Origin: an uncultured Flavobacteriales bacterium
GTDB taxonomy: Bacteria > Bacteroidota > Bacteroidia > Flavobacteriales > Crocinitomicaceae
Assembly: GCA_946482515.1 (NCBI GenBank)
Contig: CAMLRS010000008.1
Coordinates: forward strand, 124,001 to 188,000
Direction: 5' to 3'
Length of the DNA: 64,000 bases
The translations under genes and the position numbers were made by a program. The notes under the pieces were generated by a model. It did no database searches. It saw nothing but the letters and a program-made list of their open reading frames with translations, and was not told the origin of the DNA. This document shows, piece after piece, positions 25,343-32,791 of this stretch (position 1 is its first letter; each line of letters begins with the position of its first letter).

Positions 25343-27547
25343 ATGAAATCGCATTTCATTTTTTATTTTCTTTCGCTGTTTTTATTGTTCAGTTGTCGAA
25401 TGGTAAAAACCTTGCCGGCAGAACATACTACTGATGAACAGCTCTCTAGTCATACTATAGCTGTGAATGCACCATCAAATCCTGCTTCTATCTATGGGAT
25501 GACTGAGGCGAATAGTGTGAGTGTTGCATTTGACTCCGTGATGTTTCAGCGCAATTTATACGAAGATGCATTCGCATCCATTCGTTCCATGCTGGAAGGA
25601 AGACGAACAACCAGTTTCAGACAAGCCGTTTTTAGTGTTGAAAATGCTTATGCAAAAGGCCAATTGGATTACAACCTGTACAATAAGCAATTAACAGAGC
25701 TGCACACCTTGTCAAAGCTCTACGCTAAAGCACATACTGCTGAATTTGATTACACGTTTACCGACCGTGATACCATTTTGCAACACGCTGGTTTATTCGC
25801 AGCAATGAAGGACACGCTTATTCTCGATTTTGACAGCTTGCAATTGGTCCATTTTCCTATGACCTACAATGTGACCGATTTCAATGGCGAACAGCACTGG
25901 GAAAGCACTTTTGTTTCATCGCTGTTGCAAACCGGAAAAGGGAATTGCCAGTCGCTGGCTTATCTCTACAACATCCTGGCTGAAATGGCCGATGTGGAAT
26001 CCCACCTGGCATTGGCACCGAATCACATATATATCAAGCGCTCCTCCCGCAAAACGGGTATGTACAACACCGAGCTCACCAATGGTACTTTTCCGGTAGA
26101 TGCCTGGATCATGGCTTCGGGCTATGTCAACCTGCAAGCCATTCAGAACGGGCTCTACATGCAGCCGCTCAATGAAGAAGAGGAATTAGCACTTTGCCTG
26201 CTGGATCTGGCCAAAGGTTATGAAAAGACCTACGGCATTGGCAATGGTGCTTTTGTGCTGCGCTGTTGCAATACAGCTCTGGCTTATTTCCCGAACTGTG
26301 TCTCGGCAAAACTGCTCAAGGAAAAAGTGCTTGGCGAACAAGCCAAACACAGCATGGCTATTGCTGTAGAACACCAGCGATTGGTTGCTGAGCTGTATAA
26401 AAGCGGCTATCGTAATATGCCGGAGGAACAGTATTTGGGTTGGCTCTCAGGAAATGCAGCAACACAACATTCCACCGCTGTGAACTACCAGCCATTCGGC
26501 AGCTTCGAATCGAAGAATGATCCTACGCGCACTGCCGCCTTGAGCAAAGGCCACTACCAGGAGTTTTTTGTTGTTGACACGCTGGCTACAATAGGTCGGA
26601 CTGTTCTCGATACACGAACGCTGGCTGTTGTGGGGTATGAAAAAGCAACGCCTTTCACGCTTGATCCCGAAACGGCATACCGATTCTTTGCGATTGATCC
26701 GTTGGCGGCGAAGTATCCACATAATTCGCCGTATGCGTTTTCAGAAAACAGGGTGATTGATGGGATAGAGTTAGAAGGATTGGAATGGATCCCAATCCAG
26801 CTTATAAATAATATAATAGCAAATGAAGCGGCCATTAAAAAACAAGATGCCAGCTCAACGACCAGTGGATTACTATGGATGGTGCATTTTGTACGTGGTG
26901 CTTATAACTCAACACCACAGGGGCAACTTGAAGGATTGACAGAATACCTTGGATTCGTTTGGGAAGATTCTCAAAAGCTTGCAAAAGGTGAAATGACCGT
27001 TGCTGAATGGCATGAGCGCCACGGTGGCCAAATGGATGCCAAAATGCTACAAGGAATGACCATGACTTTTATTAAAGCCGTTACAACAGGGGATGCTGAA
27101 GCAGTAGGAGAGGCGGTTGGGATAGCAACACAGATGTTTGCTATGTATAAAGCGTTACCAAATTTTGAAGTTAACCCTAAAATTGCAAGCAATAGTTTTA
27201 CTGCGACGGCTAATAGAACAACAACAATTTTAGGTAGACTAGCTGATACTAGACCATTGGGTGAGAACCTTGTAAATGTTAGAAGTGGAAAGAATAATGG
27301 AGGATTTAATATTTTATATATGCCAGACAAATACTATAGTTGGGCGAATAATAAAAAATGGCTACAGCGGGCAATTAGACGAAACGATATCATTAAGGCT
27401 GCGTCAGATCCAACGGATATCAATAATATTTGGAAGAATGGAATTGAAGGGGGGGAACGCACCATCTTTGGAAAAGAGGTTGAAGTGCTAGAAGGAGCAG
27501 GGTACAAATACAATCCAGAGAACCAAACATTTACGAGACAGAACTAA
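25343..27547 (+). CDS. Lipoprotein with transglutaminase-like domain, RHS-type linker and C-terminal toxin-like domain
   Basis: This 734-aa protein begins with a lipoprotein signal (FYFLSLFLLFSC, lipobox Cys18). Residues 60-350 are paralogous to the previous protein, with Cys202 in GKGNCQSL and His228 in APNHIYIK as candidate transglutaminase residues. Residues 448-482 (RFFAIDPLAAKYPHNSPYAF, then SENRVIDGIELEGLE) are the hallmark end of an RHS-repeat core, but no RHS repeats precede it. From about 483 the sequence becomes AT-rich; the last 120 residues (from GRLADTRPLG, with KKWLQRAIRRNDIIK and IFGKEVEVLEGAGY) resemble variable C-terminal modules of polymorphic toxins of unknown activity. Small immunity-like genes follow. 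The toxin function is inferred from architecture and context. Confidence 0.68.
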   Translation: MKSHFIFYFLSLFLLFSCRMVKTLPAEHTTDEQLSSHTIAVNAPSNPASIYGMTEANSVSVAFDSVMFQRNLYEDAFASIRSMLEGRRTTSFRQAVFSVENAYAKGQLDYNLYNKQLTELHTLSKLYAKAHTAEFDYTFTDRDTILQHAGLFAAMKDTLILDFDSLQLVHFPMTYNVTDFNGEQHWESTFVSSLLQTGKGNCQSLAYLYNILAEMADVESHLALAPNHIYIKRSSRKTGMYNTELTNGTFPVDAWIMASGYVNLQAIQNGLYMQPLNEEEELALCLLDLAKGYEKTYGIGNGAFVLRCCNTALAYFPNCVSAKLLKEKVLGEQAKHSMAIAVEHQRLVAELYKSGYRNMPEEQYLGWLSGNAATQHSTAVNYQPFGSFESKNDPTRTAALSKGHYQEFFVVDTLATIGRTVLDTRTLAVVGYEKATPFTLDPETAYRFFAIDPLAAKYPHNSPYAFSENRVIDGIELEGLEWIPIQLINNIIANEAAIKKQDASSTTSGLLWMVHFVRGAYNSTPQGQLEGLTEYLGFVWEDSQKLAKGEMTVAEWHERHGGQMDAKMLQGMTMTFIKAVTTGDAEAVGEAVGIATQMFAMYKALPNFEVNPKIASNSFTATANRTTTILGRLADTRPLGENLVNVRSGKNNGGFNILYMPDKYYSWANNKKWLQRAIRRNDIIKAASDPTDINNIWKNGIEGGERTIFGKEVEVLEGAGYKYNPENQTFTRQN

Positions 27548-27557
27548 ATAGAAGAAT

Positions 27558-27812
27558 ATGGAAAAGGATATAGAAATAAGAATAGAAAAAGATTTTAAGG
27601 AAAACACTGAAATCGTTTTAGATATCATTAGCAATTTTGAGAATACAATGAGATTAAGTCCTCGAGTAACAAGGTCTATTGTGCATTTATCCGAAGGTAA
27701 TTTGGTTAAGCTTAAAGAAGTTATTGCTTTGGCTATTCAGGACTGGAGAGATGTCATAACAAGTGCAGAATCATATGATTTTGAATTCAATGAACCTTTT
27801 AAAAACGTATAG
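27558..27812 (+). CDS. Small protein, candidate immunity protein
   Basis: This 84-aa protein, mostly helical and acidic at the C-terminus (ESYDFEFNEPF), starts ten bases after the toxin-like gene. I recognise no family. Its position directly behind a variable toxin-like tail, the AT-rich composition and the small cytosolic nature make it the best candidate for the cognate immunity protein. There is no signal peptide or membrane segment. Confidence 0.55.
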   Translation: MEKDIEIRIEKDFKENTEIVLDIISNFENTMRLSPRVTRSIVHLSEGNLVKLKEVIALAIQDWRDVITSAESYDFEFNEPFKNV

Positions 27813-27834
27813 TCGAGCAGAAATATGGATATAG

Positions 27835-28062
27835 ATGATTTTGCTGAAAGCATTACAACAAGAATTCATTAAGTTCCCGGAATTACTCAGAAAAGATTTT
27901 GATGAAAAAGGGACCGATTGGGAGAATACAACCTTGGAACAATGGCAACAACTTCTTGAAGGACTTTTATCTGGTAAGGGAACTCTCCCCGTTTTATTTA
28001 ATATCCCAAACAATCCAAACTATGGTAACGATGGCAAAGCAAGTTCTAATATTGGTCAGTAG
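27835..28062 (+). CDS. Short ORF, possibly a frameshifted immunity-type gene
   Basis: From ATG 27835 a 75-aa frame reads QQEFIKFPELLRKDFDEKG, then WENTTLEQWQQLLEGLLSGK. A second ATG at 27825, in another frame, gives MDIDDFAESITTRIH and then stops at 27870-27872. The first frame looks like a natural N-terminus for the body in the other frame, so a one-base indel near 27850-27868 may have split one gene. The 3' end overlaps the lipoprotein start at 28022 by 41 bases. It is either a real 75-aa protein or a decayed immunity gene; the sequence alone does not decide. Confidence 0.35.
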   Translation: MILLKALQQEFIKFPELLRKDFDEKGTDWENTTLEQWQQLLEGLLSGKGTLPVLFNIPNNPNYGNDGKASSNIGQ

Positions 28063-28600
28063 CATGATCGGATTATTATCCTGTATGAATAATGAGCCGA
28101 AGATTCAAGCTTCTGAAAATGCAAATGTTATTAAAAAAGATCATGCATACCCGGTTAATTATGATCAAAGTCTTGTAGGTATCTGTGAATTATACAATCC
28201 TCAAAGTTTGAACAGTCGATTATTTAATGGGTATGAAAATAAGCTTTCTGAAGAAGATGAATTTATAATAGTTAACTCCAATTCTTACTGTAAACGGCAT
28301 ATTGCCAATGGAGGAAAGAAAGGCGAGTTCCAATCCATGGAGATTGGTTATTTAAATGACTCGATACTTTTAAAAAGCACGTTCACCGAAACGAATTTTA
28401 CTACTAATAATCATATTGAATTAGGAATGTCATTGGATAATTTTGTCTCGAACATGCCAAAAGGAAACAAGTTTGTGAAATCGTCAGACGGCGATAATAC
28501 CGTTATGGAAATAAAAGATTCTTATCATACATACGCAGCCCTTTATAAATTCAAAAACGACAAACTGGTTTATTTTTATTTTGGATATAGTGAAGACTAG
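28022..28600 (+). CDS. Small lipoprotein in the toxin-like island
   Basis: This 192-aa protein has a lipoprotein signal (AKQVLILVSSMIGLLSC, lipobox LLSC). Start is ATG 28022, or ATG 28031 three codons later. The frame continues upstream without signal features, and those extensions are not used here. The mature part (residues 25-192) has short beta-strands and a GMSLDNFV helix like those in periplasmic lipoproteins of unknown role. Together with the surrounding small genes it could protect the periplasm against the secreted module; this is inference from context. No family is recognised. Confidence 0.55.
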   Translation: MVTMAKQVLILVSSMIGLLSCMNNEPKIQASENANVIKKDHAYPVNYDQSLVGICELYNPQSLNSRLFNGYENKLSEEDEFIIVNSNSYCKRHIANGGKKGEFQSMEIGYLNDSILLKSTFTETNFTTNNHIELGMSLDNFVSNMPKGNKFVKSSDGDNTVMEIKDSYHTYAALYKFKNDKLVYFYFGYSED

Positions 28601-28608
28601 GATTTAAA

Positions 28609-29004
28609 ATGAATGAACTAAAAAACATATTATTACGCTACAGCTTTGAGCTTGCCGAATGTTCAGAATCTGAGCACTTTGGTGATTTCACTAAGCTTTA
28701 CAAACTAAATGATCTTGAAATTCGGCTTGTACAGTCAAAATCAATTTTATCAATGGACATTCGAAAAGACCGTGATGAATGGTTTGATATGGGCGTAGTA
28801 AAAAATATGATCTTAAAAGATGAAAATCTAAATAGAACTACTACACCAGAAGAGCTTGAATTGTTTTTAAATAGTCGAATGGAAATTGTGATCAGACTAT
28901 TTGACACAATAAACTATCCTATTTCCCGACTAAAAATCAAAGAGCTTGAAACAACAAGGGCTAAACAAATGTTTGGATTAAATTATCCTAAAAACAAAGA
29001 GTGA
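28609..29004 (+). CDS. Small cytosolic protein, immunity-like
   Basis: This 131-aa protein starts eight bases after the lipoprotein stop. It has an alpha/beta pattern: NDLEIRLVQSKSILSMDIRK as two strands, DEWFDMGVVKNMIL as a helix, then EELELFLNSRMEIVIRLF. The KSILSMDI-plus-EWFDM pattern recalls small proteins found behind polymorphic toxins in Bacteroidota, but this is from memory only. AT-rich like its neighbours. There is no signal peptide. Confidence 0.55.
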   Translation: MNELKNILLRYSFELAECSESEHFGDFTKLYKLNDLEIRLVQSKSILSMDIRKDRDEWFDMGVVKNMILKDENLNRTTTPEELELFLNSRMEIVIRLFDTINYPISRLKIKELETTRAKQMFGLNYPKNKE

Positions 29005-29027
29005 ATTCCTCTAAATAGATAAAAGGA

Positions 29028-29212
29028 ATGATTCCAAATCAATTTACAGGAATGACCGTAAATGAGCGACTTTATATAAGTGGTTTAATCGATGCGTTTG
29101 ATAAAGCGGTTGAAGAAAAAAGACAGATGAGGTTATTTCAATTCTAAGAAAGGTTGAGTTGACTGATGAATCAATAGAGCCCATTTTGAAAAATTTGGGG
29201 TTAATGGTTTAA
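29028..29212 (+). pseudogene. Frameshifted small immunity-type gene
   Basis: ATG 29028 opens a frame reading MTVNERLYISGLIDAFDKAV, then EEKRQMRLFQF and a stop at 29145. The +2 frame continues the protein as DEVISILRKVELTDESIEPI, then LKNLGLMV with stop at 29210. One extra A in the six-A run at 29116-29121 would join both halves as EEKKTDEVISIL, giving an intact protein of about 61 aa. The joined sequence looks like a coherent helical protein. Either the gene is broken or the base is a sequencing error in a homopolymer. Confidence 0.7.
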
Positions 29213-29256
29213 GCCGGGTTCTCTTTGAAAAATCCATGAATCCAAAAACATTACCG

Positions 29257-29264
29257 TAATTTTG
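29257..29264 (+). promoter_or_regulatory. -7 box for the DUF4920 gene
   Basis: TAATTTTG is an exact TAnnTTTG match, 19 bases before the ATG at 29284. Confidence 0.6.
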
Positions 29265-29283
29265 TTCCTATCAATCAGGTACT

Positions 29284-29790
29284 ATGAAACAGATATTATT
29301 GGCCGGGGCGGTTGTGATCCTGGCAGCTTGCGGCTCCGGTAAAACGGAAAAAATCGAAAAGAAAGTCGAGATCAAAGCGTATGGTCCGGTGGAAGTGAAC
29401 CCCGACGAAGCGATTTCCGTTCAGGAAATGCTGACCGAATTCAACAAAACGAAGGAAGAACAGGAGTTTACGTTCGAAGGAAAAATCACCGAAGTATGCA
29501 CCAATGCGGGCTGCTGGGTGAACATCGACAAAGGCAACGGCGAAACCTTCATGGTGCGCTTCAAGGACCATTTCACCATTCCTATCGATACAAAGCTGGG
29601 ATCTATGGCCTTCCTGCATGGAATCGCCTATATGGATACCATTCCGGTAGAAGATCTGCAGCACTATGCTGAAGACGCAGGTAAATCCGAAGAAGAGATC
29701 GCTAAGATCACCGAGCCGAAATACGAGCTCAATTTCGAAGCCGATGGCATTCTGTTCCGCAAGGAAGAAACGAAAAAGACGGTGAACTGA
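29284..29790 (+). CDS. DUF4920 domain lipoprotein
   Basis: This 168-aa lipoprotein has a signal (KQILLAGAVVILAACGSGK, lipobox LAAC). The DUF4920 domain follows: VNPDEAISVQEMLTEF, then FEGKITEVCTNAGCWVNIDK, then MVRFKDHFTIP. The CTNAGCW Cys pair in an OB-like fold is the most conserved part and might bind a metal or form a disulfide; the function is unknown. Own promoter and a terminator 24 bases after the stop mark a single-gene unit. Base composition returns here to that of the core genome, closing the AT-rich island. Confidence 0.82.
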   Translation: MKQILLAGAVVILAACGSGKTEKIEKKVEIKAYGPVEVNPDEAISVQEMLTEFNKTKEEQEFTFEGKITEVCTNAGCWVNIDKGNGETFMVRFKDHFTIPIDTKLGSMAFLHGIAYMDTIPVEDLQHYAEDAGKSEEEIAKITEPKYELNFEADGILFRKEETKKTVN

Positions 29791-29814
29791 TCATCCGTCA
29801 TCACATGAAATAGG

Positions 29815-29842
29815 AAAGGCGCCCGTTTGGACGCCTTTTTTT
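29815..29842 (+). terminator. Terminator of the DUF4920 gene
   Basis: AAAGGCG (29815-29821) pairs with CGCCTTT (29832-29838), followed by a T-run into TTATTTT. Confidence 0.85.
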
Positions 29843-29861
29843 ATTTTACGATAGACTTTTA

Positions 29862-30054
29862 CCACAAAAGGCCTGTCTACCGACAGGTAGGCACAAAAGA
29901 AAGGTTGGATGAGCTGTGTACTTTCGCAAAGCATCCCGATTGCATCAGGATTACACTAAGCTTAGTTCTTATATAAAACTCTTTTGTGTAGACCAATCCG
30001 CCTATGCGGATAGGCGCTCTCAACTATGCAAGTACTTAACCAAACCTTTTGTGG
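29862..30054. repeat. Terminal-inverted-repeat intergenic element, copy 3
   Basis: CCACAAAAGG (29862-29871) and CCTTTTGTGG (30045-30054) are perfect inverted ends related to those of copies 1 and 2. Inside are CCTGTC-TACC-GACAGG (29872-29887) and CGCCTA-TGCGGA-TAGGCG (29999-30016) hairpins. It covers most of the gap between the convergent DUF4920 gene and the SprB/T9SS gene, and contains no ORF. Confidence 0.65.
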
Positions 30055-30107
30055 TGAAATAAAAATCAGGGACTTAACCAGATCAAGCCCCCAATTGAAT
30101 ATTTTAA

Positions 30108-32708
30108 TTACTGCCGAACGATTTTACAGCTTGCGATTCCTTTCGCTGTCACAAATCGAAGCGTATAGATACCTGTAGCAAGCCCAGAAAGATCGACAGG
30201 GTTCACGGTTCCACTCAATGTAAGCGAAGCCACTACGCGTCCGGTTTGATCGGTCATTTCAACATCAATCGCTTTCCCGGAAGTATTGCGGATAAACAAT
30301 TGATCTGTCGTCGGGTTCGGGAACACGCTTAAACCAAAATCTTCCAGGTCGTCTACCGATGCATCGTCGAATGCTAACACTTCAACCGTCATGGTCGTAT
30401 CGCAGCCATTGGCGTCGGTGATCGTAGCCGTATAAACACCCGGCTCGAGGTCTGTGATCGGTGATCCGGAGTCTCCGTTATCCCAGGAAATGGCATACGG
30501 TGGTGTTCCGCCGGTTGGCGTTACAGAAGCAGTTCCGTCATCGCAGTTGTTGCAGGTTTCGTCTGTAGAGGAAGCCGTAGCATCCAGCTCAGCAGGTTCT
30601 GTGATCGTATACGATTCAACTGTTTGACAGTCGTTGGCGTCGAGAACCGTTAAATCATAGGTTCCTGCCGGTGCTGTGAAGGTCTCTCCTGTCGAGCTGT
30701 CGGGCCATGTTGCGGTATAAGGTGCTGTTCCTCCCTGGATCGTGTCGAGTGTGATGGTTCCGTCACCGCCGGAGCACAATACGTTGTCGATGATGACCGT
30801 GACACTTAAGTCGTCCGGTTGTCCGATCTCTGCACCGGATACGGTTGTCGAGCAGTTGTTCGTGTCGGTGATGGTTACGGAATATATTCCTGCCATTCCG
30901 GTGAATGTCTCATTCATAGAACCGTCCGACCAGATCACATCATACGGTGTTACGCTCTGGATATCCAGGGTGATTGTTCCGTTTCCGCCAAAGCAAAGAG
31001 CGTTTTCGATTGAGTCGACAACTGCTATCGGTGCCATTGGGTTGGTGATCAGCACAGAATCTGTGAAAGTACAGTAGGTGCTACTGATCGTGAATGTATG
31101 CCAGCCAGCCGATAGCGCAGTGTTGGTAGCCTGTGTTGTTGAATCTTCCCAAAGGATAGCATATCCCGGATCCATAGCTACGATAGCCGTTCCGTCGCTG
31201 AGACCACATGAAGCTTGTGTAGATGCGTCGAGCGTTCCGCCTGTTTCTCCGAAGCACATATCAAATACCGGGTACAACGTAAGCGGTTTAAGAAATTGCG
31301 GAATATTAAAGGATTCGATCGTGTTGAAAGTCGGCGAGGCCATCGGAAATTTCACGTACACGGTACCCGCTGTATAAATACTGCTGGTCATTCCGATCTG
31401 AATGGTTGAATCGATCTCGACCTGCGCAAAGTAATAACGACCTGCCGGAAGGTTCAGCGTACCACCACTGATAGGCATTCTGTACAAACGAGCTGAATCG
31501 TCCGGGTAGATCAGTGTATCAGTGGATGCGATCATGGTTGTTGGAACGCCCGAGCCGTCCGTAGCGAAAATAGCGCCTCTTAACTGGCGTGTTGCGTAGC
31601 CCTGGGTCAAATACACTTCGATCGCTTCGACATCAACGGCTGTTTCAAAATTAAAGACCTGGCCGACATAACCGCCCTGGTTCCCGCCAATACCGATTGA
31701 CTGAACAGGAGCCCCGGCGTCGCGACGCATTGTTAAGGGATCGATGACGAATTGTGTCGCATCGAGAATGGTATCGTTGGCAGCTGATTCATCAATCTCA
31801 TTGGCCATTGGGTAGAATTTGAAGGAATACGTTCCCAATACGGTTGGCGTGTACGAAATGGTTAATGTCGTATTCCCACCGGCAGGCACGGTTACGGGCG
31901 TGCTTTGAACCGTTGTCAGCAAGTTGCCATTTACACTCACGTCGCAGGCCAGTCTTACATTGGTCATGGGTTGCTGGCCCATGTTATCAAGTCGTCCTTT
32001 CAATTCAAAATTGGTTGCTGTTGTCTGGTGCTCGGCAGGTGACGTTGTGTAAGGACCGTGTGATACGTTGCTGACAGCGAGATCATGGTTCACGACGTGC
32101 TGTACCACAACGTCGTCGATCACGAGCAGAAATTTGTCGGTTGAATTATTGCGGAAACCAACATAGATGGATTGGCCGGCATAAGCGTTGAGCGGAACTT
32201 CACGAGCTGTCCAGGTGGTGTTTTCGGCGGTGGTCGAGAAGACTACCGTTGAATTCGTTACCTGGTTGCCGAGCACGCCGGTTCCTCCAGTTGGCGGACC
32301 AGAAGCTTGTGTCATAATGCGTACTTCGTAACCGTCGCGGTACAAAGGGTCATAGGTCCGGGCATTCCATCGCAGAACGGTAGCTGATGTGATCGGTCCG
32401 ATGATCGGTGTCCACATCCAGTCGTCGGCTTGCCCTACAGGACTGTAATAAGACGTACTGAACGCAACAGAGTCAATTACGCTGACTCCAAAGTCCTCGC
32501 GGCGTTCCCACGCTTCGTTGACGTAAGCCACCTGGGCGTCCGGAGTGCGGTTATCGACATTGCGAAGGAACCAGCCGCCCGGAAATACATAGGTTCCGGC
32601 ACCACCAGCCGTAGGGCCGGGAATGCCATCAAAGTCTTCCTGGAAAAGGATTTGGGAAAAAGCCGCCGCAGGCAGCAATGCCATTAGTAGAGTCAGTATT
32701 CGTTTCAT
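30108..32708 (-). CDS. Large secreted protein: choice-of-anchor J domain, SprB-type repeats, T9SS sorting domain
   Basis: This 866-aa cell-surface or secreted protein starts at ATG 32708 (signal KRILTLLMALLPAAAFSQ); a TTG five codons upstream is not needed. Residues 20-205 resemble a choice-of-anchor J (MAM-like) sandwich starting ILFQEDFDGIPG. A CARDB-like region follows at about 210-330. Residues about 505-780 hold four SprB-type repeats (WSDGSMNETFTGMAGIYSVT, TWPDSSTGETFTAPAGTYDL, SWDNGDSGSPITDLEPGVYT), the motif found in gliding adhesin SprB. The end (LSVFPNPTTDQLF to GIYTLRFVTAKGIASCKIV) is a T9SS type A sorting domain. An adhesive role is plausible. A -7 box is at 32727. Confidence 0.88.
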   Translation of the reverse strand: MKRILTLLMALLPAAAFSQILFQEDFDGIPGPTAGGAGTYVFPGGWFLRNVDNRTPDAQVAYVNEAWERREDFGVSVIDSVAFSTSYYSPVGQADDWMWTPIIGPITSATVLRWNARTYDPLYRDGYEVRIMTQASGPPTGGTGVLGNQVTNSTVVFSTTAENTTWTAREVPLNAYAGQSIYVGFRNNSTDKFLLVIDDVVVQHVVNHDLAVSNVSHGPYTTSPAEHQTTATNFELKGRLDNMGQQPMTNVRLACDVSVNGNLLTTVQSTPVTVPAGGNTTLTISYTPTVLGTYSFKFYPMANEIDESAANDTILDATQFVIDPLTMRRDAGAPVQSIGIGGNQGGYVGQVFNFETAVDVEAIEVYLTQGYATRQLRGAIFATDGSGVPTTMIASTDTLIYPDDSARLYRMPISGGTLNLPAGRYYFAQVEIDSTIQIGMTSSIYTAGTVYVKFPMASPTFNTIESFNIPQFLKPLTLYPVFDMCFGETGGTLDASTQASCGLSDGTAIVAMDPGYAILWEDSTTQATNTALSAGWHTFTISSTYCTFTDSVLITNPMAPIAVVDSIENALCFGGNGTITLDIQSVTPYDVIWSDGSMNETFTGMAGIYSVTITDTNNCSTTVSGAEIGQPDDLSVTVIIDNVLCSGGDGTITLDTIQGGTAPYTATWPDSSTGETFTAPAGTYDLTVLDANDCQTVESYTITEPAELDATASSTDETCNNCDDGTASVTPTGGTPPYAISWDNGDSGSPITDLEPGVYTATITDANGCDTTMTVEVLAFDDASVDDLEDFGLSVFPNPTTDQLFIRNTSGKAIDVEMTDQTGRVVASLTLSGTVNPVDLSGLATGIYTLRFVTAKGIASCKIVRQ

Positions 32709-32726
32709 GGTGTCGTGTTTCAACTA

Positions 32727-32734
32727 CAAAACTA
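32727..32734 (-). promoter_or_regulatory. -7 box for the SprB/T9SS gene
   Basis: The minus strand reads TAGTTTTG, 18 bases before the ATG at 32708. A TTG lies about 18 bases further upstream, where the -33 element is expected. Confidence 0.55.
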
Positions 32735-32791
32735 CGTCAAACGAACTGAAACCAAGGTACCTTTTCCTGATTTTCTACTTAAACATACCGT

